From assembly GCA_018970725.1 (NCBI GenBank), contig JAGWVU010000018.1, forward strand, positions 29,757 through 93,756: a DNA stretch of 64,000 nucleotides, read 5' to 3'. The notes beneath the pieces are model-generated. The model did no database searches and had not been told where the DNA came from. It saw only the letters and a program-made list of their open reading frames with translations. Below, piece by piece: positions 1-7,829 of this stretch (the first letter of the stretch is position 1; the number at the start of each line of letters is the position of its first letter). The stretch comes from Verrucomicrobiota bacterium. Lineage in GTDB: Bacteria > Verrucomicrobiota > Verrucomicrobiia > Verrucomicrobiales > DEV007. The position numbers and the translations under genes were made by a program.

Positions 1-27
1 CGGAAGTCGCGCCAGATCATCACCTGA
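1..27 (+). CDS. 3' tail of an upstream gene (partial)
   Basis: The first reading frame is open from the window edge and ends in TGA at 25-27 after the residues RKSRQIIT. Because coxB and haem A/O synthesis genes follow on the same strand, this is plausibly the last few residues of another cytochrome oxidase or respiratory gene. Nine codons are too few to identify it, and a chance open stretch cannot be excluded. Confidence 0.25.
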   Translation, partial: RKSRQIIT

Positions 28-41
28 AACCAGTTTTTCTC

Positions 42-245
42 ATGATTCCCTCCGGCACCATGGAAGTGATTTTGGCCTGTCCGGCCTGTCGCTTCGACGG
101 CAGTTCGCCAGTCACTTCGGCCGCCAATTTGGCGATCGTGGTGATGATCGTGCTATTGGGTGCGGTCGGCGGCGGCGTGGTGACCTTGATGTTCCGCTTC
201 GCCCGGGGGGAACGCCAGGCCCTTGAGGAAAACACTCTCCCCTGA
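42..245 (+). CDS. small single-span membrane protein of the cytochrome oxidase operon
   Basis: The frame encodes 67 residues from the ATG at 42. It holds a CPAC motif near residue 13 and one hydrophobic segment around residues 28-52, ending in a charged tail. The frame is also open upstream to the window edge, so the start is uncertain and there is no clear ribosome-binding site before 42. It lies 22 bases upstream of coxB on the same strand. Its size and place suit a small accessory subunit of the oxidase (subunit IV or assembly type), but this is inference from context; I do not recognise a named family. Confidence 0.5.
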   Translation: MIPSGTMEVILACPACRFDGSSPVTSAANLAIVVMIVLLGAVGGGVVTLMFRFARGERQALEENTLP

Positions 246-267
246 ATCTTTTAACCACTCATTGCCC

Positions 268-1062
268 ATGGATCCGGTCTTCGCTTTCAGCATCACCAAG
301 TTTCTCGGCCAGCCCGAAGCCGCCTCGCGTCATGCGGGTCAGATCGACCACATGAACGAAGTGGTTCACTGGTTCATGCTGGTCCTGTTCGTGGGCTGGA
401 CCCTGTTTTTCTTTGTGACGTTGTGCAAGTTCCATCGCAAGGCCAACCCGAAGGCGAGCTACCGGGGGATCACCTCCCACTTCAGCACGCACCTCGAAAT
501 CATCGTGGTTCTGGTGGAGGTCGTTCTGCTCCTCGGATTTGCTTACCAGTTGTGGTCGGAGCGGGTCGATGGCATCCCGTCCGCGACGGACAAGGACGTG
601 GTGCGGATCCGCGCGGTGGGAGAGCAGTTCCGTTGGAGTTTCCATTATGCGGGTGAGGATGGTCTCTTCGGCCTGGTCAGCGCCGAGCGGATCGATGCCG
701 GGAATCCCGTTGGTTTGGTCAAGGAGGACCCGAGCTCCAAGGACGATTTCCTCTCCCCCGAGTTGATGTTGCCAAAGGGGCGGAAGGTGGTGATCCAAGT
801 CACGGCCAAGGATGTGATCCACAATCTGGCCCTTGTCCCGATGCGGATCCAGCAGGACGCCATCCCGGGAATGGAGATTCCGATGTGGTTTGTTCCGACG
901 AAGACTGGTCGTTGGGACATCGTCTGTGCGCAGTTGTGCGGGGCGGCCCACGCGAAGATGGTGGCCAAGATGAAGTGCGTTGAGGATGCCGAATACCAAG
1001 ACTGGGCCTCCGGTCGGAGCAAGGCAGCCAAGGCGGCCGCGGTGGCTGTGGCGAAGAATTGA
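268..1062 (+). CDS. coxB: cytochrome c oxidase subunit II (CuA subunit)
   Basis: Subunit II takes electrons from cytochrome c at its CuA centre and passes them to subunit I. The 264-residue protein has two N-terminal transmembrane helices (about residues 30-55 and 75-98) followed by a periplasmic cupredoxin domain. CuA ligands are visible as the His in VIHNLAL and as CAQLCGAAHAKM, which keeps the Cys-x3-Cys-x3-His-x2-Met spacing. The ATG at 268 is chosen because the frame upstream overlaps the preceding gene. ctaA and ctaB follow directly, while subunits I and III are not in the window and are probably upstream. There is no fused cytochrome c domain. Confidence 0.93.
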   Translation: MDPVFAFSITKFLGQPEAASRHAGQIDHMNEVVHWFMLVLFVGWTLFFFVTLCKFHRKANPKASYRGITSHFSTHLEIIVVLVEVVLLLGFAYQLWSERVDGIPSATDKDVVRIRAVGEQFRWSFHYAGEDGLFGLVSAERIDAGNPVGLVKEDPSSKDDFLSPELMLPKGRKVVIQVTAKDVIHNLALVPMRIQQDAIPGMEIPMWFVPTKTGRWDIVCAQLCGAAHAKMVAKMKCVEDAEYQDWASGRSKAAKAAAVAVAKN

Positions 1063-1080
1063 TCCTGCCGCACCTTTGGG

Positions 1081-2100
1081 ATGCAGGGTTTCCTTCACCG
1101 CACCGCCCAGACAGCCCTTGTTTCGCTGCTTCTCCTGATCTTCGTCGGGGCCACGGTGCGCGCCACCGGCTCCGGCTTGGGTTGTCCGGATTGGCCCACC
1201 TGTTGGGGATGCCTGGTTCCGCCTTGGAAGGCTTCCCAGATTGATCCGGCGCGGCTGGACCTCGAGCGGTTTCGGCGCAACGCCGAACGACATGGGATCG
1301 ATCCGGCCACGATCACGCCGGACACGGTGCTCAGCCGGTTCAACCCGGTGCATACCTGGGTGGAGTTCGTCAACCGGCTCACCTCCCTGCCGCTCGGATT
1401 GTCGACCCTGGTGCTTTTCCTCGCGGCGTTCTCTGCCCGTCGCCACCGGGTTTGGCTCTGCGTGGTGGCGTTCCTCAGCCTGGCGGACGTGATTGGCAAC
1501 GCCTGGCTTGGGGCCGAGGTGGTGCACAGCGGGCTGAAGCCGGGCGTGATCACCACGCACATGGCGCTGGCCTTCGCCCTGATCTGCCTGTTGACGACCG
1601 CGGTTCGTTTGACGGCGGATCCCGGTGGACGACCTGCCGTGGAGATCGGGCCTTTGCGGCGCAGGATCGTCTGGGTGTCCGTGCTCTTTTTTGGATGTCT
1701 GGTCACGGAAGGGATCATGGGCAGTCAGGTTCGGGAGCATACCGATGAACTGGCCAAGTCCGCCGGGCAGCTCGACCGGGCGGAGTGGACGGGAATTTTG
1801 GAGCAAACCGGGATCTATCTGATCCATCGGAGTGCTTCATGGAGCCTGTTGGTCACCTCGGCGTTGCTGTTGTTTTGGATCCGGTGCTCGCAGCGACCGG
1901 GGGCGATGCGGCCGCGGCTTCTCTTTGCCGGAGTGTTGGCCATGATGGTGATGGGAGTCATTCTGGCTCATGTGGCGGTGTTCCGGGTGGTGCAAGTCTT
2001 GCATGTGGGATTGACCGCGGTGCTGCTTTCCGTGGCTTGGGGGTGGCTTCTGGAACTGTTCACCGCGGACCTCGTTGCCAAGGAGGCCACGCGGACGTAG
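1081..2100 (+). CDS. ctaA: haem A synthase, COX15/CtaA family
   Basis: This membrane enzyme oxidises the C8 methyl group of haem O to make haem A for the oxidase encoded next to it. The 339-residue product has the family signature GATVRATGSGLGCPDWP at residues 23-39, extra cysteines at 41 and 44, and about eight hydrophobic helices. Three of the usual haem-ligand histidines are visible (in VITTHMALA, YLIHRSA and VLHVGLTA). The first one, normally in an ExxHR motif, is replaced by Asn (EFVNR, Asn98). The gene is 18 bases after coxB and one base before ctaB, so one transcript is likely. Confidence 0.92.
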   Translation: MQGFLHRTAQTALVSLLLLIFVGATVRATGSGLGCPDWPTCWGCLVPPWKASQIDPARLDLERFRRNAERHGIDPATITPDTVLSRFNPVHTWVEFVNRLTSLPLGLSTLVLFLAAFSARRHRVWLCVVAFLSLADVIGNAWLGAEVVHSGLKPGVITTHMALAFALICLLTTAVRLTADPGGRPAVEIGPLRRRIVWVSVLFFGCLVTEGIMGSQVREHTDELAKSAGQLDRAEWTGILEQTGIYLIHRSASWSLLVTSALLLFWIRCSQRPGAMRPRLLFAGVLAMMVMGVILAHVAVFRVVQVLHVGLTAVLLSVAWGWLLELFTADLVAKEATRT

Positions 2101-2101
2101 C

Positions 2102-3010
2102 ATGGTGTCGATGATGCCTCCCGGATCGGTTGAACGCACTCCCGCCGGAAGTGTTTCCTGGAGTGATTTGGTCACGTTGACCAAGGCGAAGTTAAGCGCC
2201 TTGGTCGTGGCTACCACGGGCTCCGCTTTTCTTTCCGGTTGGCCGGCCGGGGAAGCGATGGCTCCGTTGCGTCTGTTGCACACGGTGCTGGGAACAGCTC
2301 TGGCGGCCTTCGGGGCGGCGGTTTTCAACCAGCTCCTCGAGATCGATGCGGACCGGAGCATGCGACGGACCGCGGACCGGCCGTTGCCGGCGGGCCGGAT
2401 TCCCGTGCCTGCGGCGTTCGGGATCGGATGGATTTTGAGCGCTCTGGGCATCGTGCACCTCGGAAAAACCGTGAACACGGAGGCCGCCCTGCTGGCCGGG
2501 CTCACGATTGCCGTTTACATCTTCGTTTACACGCCGATGAAGCGTCGCTCCGTCTCCAACACCATCGTTGGCGCGATTGCCGGGGCCTTGCCGCCTGTGA
2601 TCGGATGGGTCGCGGCGCACGGTGCTTTCGGGCCGGGGGCGGTCTGGTGGTTCGCCCTGCTCTTCTTTTGGCAGCTTCCCCATTTTTATGCCATCAACTG
2701 GATCCATCGGGAGGAATATCGCCAGGCCGGGTTCATCATGCTGGCGAACCGCGATGACTCGGGAGGGCGCACCGCCTTCTGGTCCCTGACGTGTTCCGTG
2801 CCGCTGATCCTGCTGGCCCTTTGGGCACCGCTGATCCCTTTGGCGCGTTGGTGGTTCGTGGTCCCCGGCATTTGCGCCGGCGGGTTTGTGGTTTGGAGGG
2901 CGCTCCGTTTCCAGAGGGATCGGAACGCGGGGACCGCCCGCAGCCTTTTTTTCGCGACGCTGATTTACCTGCCCCTGATGATGGCAGCGGTCATCCTGGC
3001 CAAACCCTGA
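2102..3010 (+). CDS. ctaB: protohaem IX farnesyltransferase (haem O synthase)
   Basis: The enzyme transfers a farnesyl group to protohaem to make haem O, the substrate of CtaA. The 302-residue UbiA-family membrane protein shows the Asp-rich prenyl-diphosphate site NQLLEIDADRSMRRTADRPL and the second conserved loop YTPMKRRSVSNTIVGA, with about eight hydrophobic helices. The start at 2102 is one base after the ctaA stop; an earlier in-frame start at 2075 would overlap ctaA. It ends 11 bases from the convergent bioB gene. The symbol cyoE is used for the same family. Confidence 0.93.
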   Translation: MVSMMPPGSVERTPAGSVSWSDLVTLTKAKLSALVVATTGSAFLSGWPAGEAMAPLRLLHTVLGTALAAFGAAVFNQLLEIDADRSMRRTADRPLPAGRIPVPAAFGIGWILSALGIVHLGKTVNTEAALLAGLTIAVYIFVYTPMKRRSVSNTIVGAIAGALPPVIGWVAAHGAFGPGAVWWFALLFFWQLPHFYAINWIHREEYRQAGFIMLANRDDSGGRTAFWSLTCSVPLILLALWAPLIPLARWWFVVPGICAGGFVVWRALRFQRDRNAGTARSLFFATLIYLPLMMAAVILAKP

Positions 3011-3021
3011 GGACCGCTTCC

Positions 3022-4020
3022 TCAGAGGGCGCCGGCCGGCTCGCACTCCCGTTGGGAGCAGGCGGAGGGCGGCATGAGCGAGGGATCGGGAGCTTGCGGC
3101 GCCAGACCGAGCTTGCGCATCAGGGTGAGGTCTTGCTCGGTGGCCGGGTTCCCTGCGGTCAGCAGTTTGTCCCCGTAAAAGATGGAGTTGGCCCCGGCGA
3201 AGAAACAGAGGGTCTGGGCTTCGTCACTGAGGTTGGTGCGACCGGCGGACAACCGGACCTTGGCGCGAGGAACGGCGATGCGCGTCGAAGCAATCATGCG
3301 GACGAGGTCGAAGACATCGACAGGAGCGCTTCCGGCGAGAGGCGTGCCGGGCATGGGCATGAGGCTGTTGATCGGGACGCTTTCGGGTTGTGGATCGAAC
3401 TCGCTGAGGACTTCGAGCATCCTGAGGCGGTCGTCGGTGGTTTCCCCGAGGCCGAGAATGCCGCCACAACAAACGCTCATCCCGGCGTCCTGAGCATGGC
3501 GGATGGTGTTGAGCCGATCCTCGAAGGTGTGGGTGGAGACGATGTTCCCGTAGTGTTCCGGGGAGGTATCGATGTTGTGGTTGTAAGCGGTGACGCCGGC
3601 CTCTCGGAGTTTCCGCGCTTCGGTGGCGCCGAGTTCTCCGAGCGTGACACAGACCTCCATGCCCAGAGTGGAGACCTCGCGGATGATCTCGAGCACCTGA
3701 TCGAATTTTTGGGTGCCATCGCGCACGCCTTTCCATGCGGCGCCCATGCAGAAGCGGGTGGAACCGGTTTCCTTGGCCCGGCGCGCCTTTTCCATCACGT
3801 CGCCGGTTCCCATGAGGCGTTCTGCGGCCACCCCGGTGGAGTAGCGGGCGCTTTGGGCGCAATAGGAGCAGTCCTCGCTGCAGCCGCCGGTCTTGATACT
3901 GAGGAGGGTGCAGAGCTGCACTTCCGCCGAGGGCCAGTGAGCCTCATGCACGGCCCGGGCTTGTTTGAGCAGCTCGAAGAATGGCTGGTGATAGATGGCG
4001 TGCAGTTCGGCGAATTTCAT
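3022..4020 (-). CDS. bioB: biotin synthase (radical SAM)
   Basis: BioB inserts sulfur into dethiobiotin in the last step of biotin synthesis. The 332-residue product has the radical-SAM cluster motif CSEDCSYC (Cys47, Cys51, Cys54) and conserved stretches such as YNHNIDTSPEHYGNI, GGILGLGE and SAGRTNLSD, which include ligands of the second cluster. The ATG at 4020 is preferred over the longer frame to 4191, which would overlap the upstream gene. It is the last gene of the minus-strand run moaA-moaC-lysA-4793-bioB, 14 bases after its neighbour. No other biotin genes are nearby. Confidence 0.95.
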   Translation of the reverse strand: MKFAELHAIYHQPFFELLKQARAVHEAHWPSAEVQLCTLLSIKTGGCSEDCSYCAQSARYSTGVAAERLMGTGDVMEKARRAKETGSTRFCMGAAWKGVRDGTQKFDQVLEIIREVSTLGMEVCVTLGELGATEARKLREAGVTAYNHNIDTSPEHYGNIVSTHTFEDRLNTIRHAQDAGMSVCCGGILGLGETTDDRLRMLEVLSEFDPQPESVPINSLMPMPGTPLAGSAPVDVFDLVRMIASTRIAVPRAKVRLSAGRTNLSDEAQTLCFFAGANSIFYGDKLLTAGNPATEQDLTLMRKLGLAPQAPDPSLMPPSACSQRECEPAGAL

Positions 4021-4034
4021 GTTTTGGGAAAAGG

Positions 4035-4793
4035 TCAGCGGACGACCCAGCGTCCGCTGGAGGTGGAAAGCTCCGGAAGCGTCTCCTTCCAGCAGTTGGA
4101 ATAGTCGGTCTTGCCCCGGGCACCGATCATGCGGACGCCGGTCTGGGCCCGGAAGGCCGAGGACATGGCTTCCCCGGTGTAGCAGCCCCAACTCTTGACG
4201 TGGGCGCCGCGGGCGAAGATGCCGGGTTGGAGGCGTTTGAGATCGTCCTGATGGAGAAAGACCTTGGAAGCTCCGAGAACCTCGCCACTGTAGTCAAAGG
4301 TGAAACAGTATTTGTTGGAATGTCCGAAATACTCGAAGTCCCCGATTTTGACGGACGCCCGCGCCAGGCCCTGGCCTCCGTTGTTGAGGTAATCGATCAC
4401 CGTGTCCGTCTCGCGGAACCAGATAAGGCGGCACTTGATCTTTTCTTGGACGGAGAGGATTTTCGCCATGTGGTCCTCGGCATCCTCCTGGCCGCGGAGT
4501 TCGTAACCGGTCCGGTAGACCAGCCAGGTGATCACGGCTTGGTCCCCATATTGCGCCCGGATCTGGTCCATCCGGATGCGGGCGGCCCGAACGAAGTTGC
4601 CCCACCAGCGGTCATGGCGCGCCTGTTCCGCGCGAAGATTCTCCCACTCCCGCAGCGCCGGTCCTCCGCTCAGGATGACGAATTCCCCGGCCGGCTGGGA
4701 ACCTCCCTTCAAAAGGTCGAGGGCCCGGGCGGGTGAAGCCGGAAGCAAACCAAGGCCGAGCGCGAGCAGAAAGACGCGGAGGTGGGGGAGCAT
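4035..4793 (-). CDS. secreted protein with a clan CD-like His/Cys pattern, unknown function
   Basis: The 252-residue product begins with a signal peptide (cleavage near the ARA at residues 22-24) and was started at the ATG at 4793, since the longer frame runs into lysA. I know no named family. Two short hydrophobic strands each end in a likely catalytic residue: EYFGHSN (His158) and HVKSWGCYTGE (Cys204), followed by a TGVRMIG segment. That order is like clan CD cysteine peptidases and CHAT/DUF4347-type domains, but this is inference from pattern only. It sits between lysA and bioB on the same strand, with short gaps on both sides, so it is probably co-transcribed with them. Confidence 0.75.
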   Translation of the reverse strand: MLPHLRVFLLALGLGLLPASPARALDLLKGGSQPAGEFVILSGGPALREWENLRAEQARHDRWWGNFVRAARIRMDQIRAQYGDQAVITWLVYRTGYELRGQEDAEDHMAKILSVQEKIKCRLIWFRETDTVIDYLNNGGQGLARASVKIGDFEYFGHSNKYCFTFDYSGEVLGASKVFLHQDDLKRLQPGIFARGAHVKSWGCYTGEAMSSAFRAQTGVRMIGARGKTDYSNCWKETLPELSTSSGRWVVR

Positions 4794-4849
4794 GGGAGCA
4801 ACGCGGATTCGATTCAAACAACCTATCATCCATCCGGGAGGGGGACGAC

Positions 4850-6148
4850 TCAAGCCGGAATCATCTCCCCGGCGATGAGATCGGAAAAATCCTGACGTCG
4901 ACGCACCAGATGAGCCTCGGAGCCATCCACCAGCACCTCTGCCGGCAGGGGGCGCGAATTGTAGTTGGAAGCCATCACGAATCCGTAGGCCCCCGAACTC
5001 ATCAGGGCGAGGCAATCCCCGGCTGCCAAGGGGGGAACGGCCCGGTCCTGGGCGAAGAAATCCCCGCTCTCGCACACCGGACCGACGACATCGACGGTTT
5101 CGAGCGGGGCTCCCGGGGTGGGTTCAAGGAGGGGGACGACCTCGTGATGGCCCTGGTAGAGGGCGGGCCGGATCAGGTCGTTCATGCCCGCATCGACGAT
5201 TTTGAAGGTCTTGGCGGTGCCGCGTTTTTCGTAGACGACGCGGGTCAGGAGTACACCGGCGTTGCCCACGAGGAAGCGCCCGGGTTCGAGGAGGATCCGC
5301 AAACCGATGGCGCGCAGGGTGGGGAGCAGGCTGGTGGCGTAGGCCTCGATGGTGAGCGGGGGGACCCCCGTTTCAGGGGCGGTCCACCAGTCCGGGCGAC
5401 CGCTTTCGAGGGACTGTTGGTAGACGATGCCGATGCCGCCGCCGATGCTCCAGAAGTCGATGCCGTAATCCCTCTTCAGATCCGCAGCCAGCGGAGCGAC
5501 CTTTTCGACGGCCTCGAGGAACGGTTGGACGCTGGTGAGCTGGGATCCGATGTGCATCTGCAGTCCTCGGATCCGCACGTGGGGCAGGGAGGCGGCGCGT
5601 TGGTAAGCTTCGCGGATCAGGGCGAAGTCGATCCCGAACTTGTTCTCGCTCTTCCCGGTGGAGATGTATTTGTGGGTGTGGGCGTCCACGTTGGGATTGA
5701 CGCGGAGGGCGACAGGGGCGGTCACGCCGAGATCGGCGGCGATCTCACTAATGAACCGGACCTCGGCCTCGGACTCGGCGTTGAAGCAGTAAATCCCTTC
5801 CGCGAGGGCGAATTCGATCTCCGCCCGGGTTTTACCGACTCCGGCGAAGGTGCATTTTCCGGGATCTCCCCCGGCCTGTTTGACCCGGTAGAGTTCTCCG
5901 GCGGAGACGATGTCAAACCCCGAGCCCAGTTTGGCGAGCAGGTTCAGGATGGCGAGGTTCGAGTTGGCCTTGGTGGCGTAGCAGATCAGGTGATCGACGC
6001 CGGAGAGGGAGGCGTCGAGCCGGACAAAGTGATCCCGGACGGTGGCGGCGCTGTAGACGTAGAGCGGCGAACCGTATTGATCCGCGAGAGACTGGAGGGG
6101 GACGCCTTCGCAGCAGAGTTGGCCGTTGCGGTAATGAAAGCTGTGCAT
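4850..6148 (-). CDS. lysA: diaminopimelate decarboxylase
   Basis: LysA decarboxylates meso-diaminopimelate to lysine using pyridoxal phosphate. The 432-residue protein has the PLP lysine in YATKANSN, the phosphate-binding segment IGGGIGIVY, the MHIGSQL strand, EPGRFLVGNAG and the active-site CESGDFF motif. Length and motif order match the alanine-racemase-fold decarboxylases. The start at 6148 is the only sensible ATG. It lies 41 bases downstream of moaC and 56 bases upstream of the secreted-protein gene on the same strand. A very long antisense frame across it is a codon-bias shadow. Confidence 0.95.
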   Translation of the reverse strand: MHSFHYRNGQLCCEGVPLQSLADQYGSPLYVYSAATVRDHFVRLDASLSGVDHLICYATKANSNLAILNLLAKLGSGFDIVSAGELYRVKQAGGDPGKCTFAGVGKTRAEIEFALAEGIYCFNAESEAEVRFISEIAADLGVTAPVALRVNPNVDAHTHKYISTGKSENKFGIDFALIREAYQRAASLPHVRIRGLQMHIGSQLTSVQPFLEAVEKVAPLAADLKRDYGIDFWSIGGGIGIVYQQSLESGRPDWWTAPETGVPPLTIEAYATSLLPTLRAIGLRILLEPGRFLVGNAGVLLTRVVYEKRGTAKTFKIVDAGMNDLIRPALYQGHHEVVPLLEPTPGAPLETVDVVGPVCESGDFFAQDRAVPPLAAGDCLALMSSGAYGFVMASNYNSRPLPAEVLVDGSEAHLVRRRQDFSDLIAGEMIPA

Positions 6149-6189
6149 GAGATCTGGAGCCGGTCAACATAGGGAGGCCCCGGGCCGCG

Positions 6190-6678
6190 TCAACCGGGCG
6201 GGCGCGGGTTGTGCGATTCCACGGGCTCCTTCTTTTTCTCGATCAGGCGGATCTCGCCGATGACCATGCCGGGATCGACGGCTTTGCACATGTCATAAAT
6301 CGTCAGGGCGGCGGTGCCGACCGCGACGAGCGCCTCCATTTCCACGCCGGTCCGTGCGGTGGTCCGGGTGCGGCTCCAGATGGCCACGCCGTCCTCGCGC
6401 AGATCGAAGCCGACCTCGACATGGGAGAGCGGGAGGGGATGGCAGAGCGGGATGAGTTGCCCGGTCTGTTTGGCGGCTTGGATGGCGGCGATCCGGGCGA
6501 CCCCGAGGACGTCGCCCTTGGCAATCAGGTTTTCCCCGATCAGGGCCACGGTGGCCGGAGCCAGCCGGATGAAGCCGCTGGCCACGGCTTCGCGATGGGA
6601 CAGGGGTTTGTCCGAGACATCGACCATCGCGGCCGTGCCGTCCTCTTGCAGGTGGGTCAGCCTGGGGTTGTTGCTCAT
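6190..6678 (-). CDS. moaC: cyclic pyranopterin monophosphate synthase
   Basis: MoaC converts the MoaA product to cyclic pyranopterin monophosphate in molybdenum cofactor synthesis. The 162-residue product shows the family core: MVDVSDK near the start, LIPLCHPLPLSHV, TGVEMEALVAV and YDMCKAVD. The gene is six bases downstream of moaA, so translation is probably coupled. No moaD, moaE or mogA is in the window. Confidence 0.95.
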   Translation of the reverse strand: MSNNPRLTHLQEDGTAAMVDVSDKPLSHREAVASGFIRLAPATVALIGENLIAKGDVLGVARIAAIQAAKQTGQLIPLCHPLPLSHVEVGFDLREDGVAIWSRTRTTARTGVEMEALVAVGTAALTIYDMCKAVDPGMVIGEIRLIEKKKEPVESHNPRPPG

Positions 6679-6684
6679 GGGGCC

Positions 6685-7686
6685 TTATCCTCCGATGGCG
6701 ATCATGCGCCGTCCGGGTTGGTAGTTGTCGCGGAACTCATGTTCCTTCGGTTTGCCGGCGACCACTTCGAGAAAGAGCCGTTCAAGGTCGGCCTCCGTGG
6801 TCGCGGGATTCCGGAGCGCGTGGCGGAAATCGAATTCCAAGTGGCTGCCGAGGCAGGGGCGCAACTTGCCGTCCGCGGTGAGGCGGAGCTTGTTGCAGCT
6901 TTCACAGAAGTGCAGATTGGTCATGGCTCCGATGAAGCCGATGCGCTGGCCGGTGGCCGGGACGGCGTAGTAGGCGGCCGGGCCGTTGGTTTTGAAATCG
7001 GGCAACGGCGTGAGCGGGCCCAACCGGAACCCGAGGAGGCGGCGGGCCTCTCCCGCGGAGAGGAAGTTTTCCTCGGTCAGGACGTGACGGGAACTGACCG
7101 GCATCAGCTCGATGAACCGGATCAGGCAACCCCGCTGCCGCGCGAAGTCGGCCAGATCCCAGAGCTCGTGCTCGTTGGTGCCGCGCATCAGGACGCAATT
7201 CAGGCGGATCGACTCGAACCCGGCCTCTTGGGCGGCGTCCAATCCTTCGAGGAAGCGCGGGAAAAAATCGCGGCGGGTCGTGCGGGCGTAGGTTTCGCGA
7301 TCCAGCGAGTCCAGCGAGAGGTTGAGGGCCTCGGCCCCCGCTTCGCGCAAGGCCCGGGCCAAGGTGCCGGTGCCGTGGGGCCGGGCGAGGAGGGTGCCGT
7401 TGGAGGAAAGCCCGATCTGCCGGATGCCGGGGCAGGCCTTGAGCCGGGCGATGAGATCGACCACGCCCGGGCGGACGAGCGGTTCGCCGCCGGTGATGCG
7501 GAGCCGGGTGATGCCGAGCCGCGCCCCGGCGGCGGTCATCCGGACAATCTCATCGTCCGAAAGCGTCTCCTCGCGTTCGGCCCAAACCTGGTCTTCGTCC
7601 GGCAGGCAATAGGAACAACGTTCGTTGCACCGGTCCGTCACGGAGATGCGCAGGTAGTTGATATGGTGGCCGAAAGAGTCTTCCAC
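6685..7686 (-). CDS. moaA: GTP 3',8-cyclase (radical SAM)
   Basis: MoaA carries out the radical rearrangement of GTP that starts molybdenum cofactor synthesis. The protein has the N-terminal cluster motif CNERCSYC (Cys20, Cys24, Cys27), TGGEPL, and the C-terminal cluster CESCNKLRLTADGKLRPC. The GTG at 7686 gives 333 residues starting VEDSFG, the length and N-terminus usual for the family. The frame is open to 7863, but that would overlap the divergent transketolase start, and no better ATG is present. It heads the minus-strand run that includes moaC and lysA. Confidence 0.93.
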   Translation of the reverse strand: MEDSFGHHINYLRISVTDRCNERCSYCLPDEDQVWAEREETLSDDEIVRMTAAGARLGITRLRITGGEPLVRPGVVDLIARLKACPGIRQIGLSSNGTLLARPHGTGTLARALREAGAEALNLSLDSLDRETYARTTRRDFFPRFLEGLDAAQEAGFESIRLNCVLMRGTNEHELWDLADFARQRGCLIRFIELMPVSSRHVLTEENFLSAGEARRLLGFRLGPLTPLPDFKTNGPAAYYAVPATGQRIGFIGAMTNLHFCESCNKLRLTADGKLRPCLGSHLEFDFRHALRNPATTEADLERLFLEVVAGKPKEHEFRDNYQPGRRMIAIGG

Positions 7687-7829
7687 GGAGAGGACAGTAT
7701 GGTCCCGGCGGGGGCCGATGACAAATGTTTGCTCCTCCTGTCCGCCCGTTGCGGGCAATCCGCACTTTTTGCTCCTTGCAACCGCGCTGGAAACGGGTTG
7801 ACTGCGCTGGTTTTTCCCCAGCACCCACC

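Noticed and set aside
4733..6172. 479-codon plus-strand open frame across lysA
   Set aside because: It is antisense to a gene with clear lysA motifs; its Gly/Asp/Glu-rich translation is the usual shadow of GC-biased codons.
7687..7829. Possible molybdenum cofactor riboswitch upstream of moaA
   Set aside because: Only short hairpins are visible (for example GCCCG/CGGGC at 7744-7756 and GCTGG/CCAGC at 7806-7822); I could not fit the conserved core of the Moco RNA.
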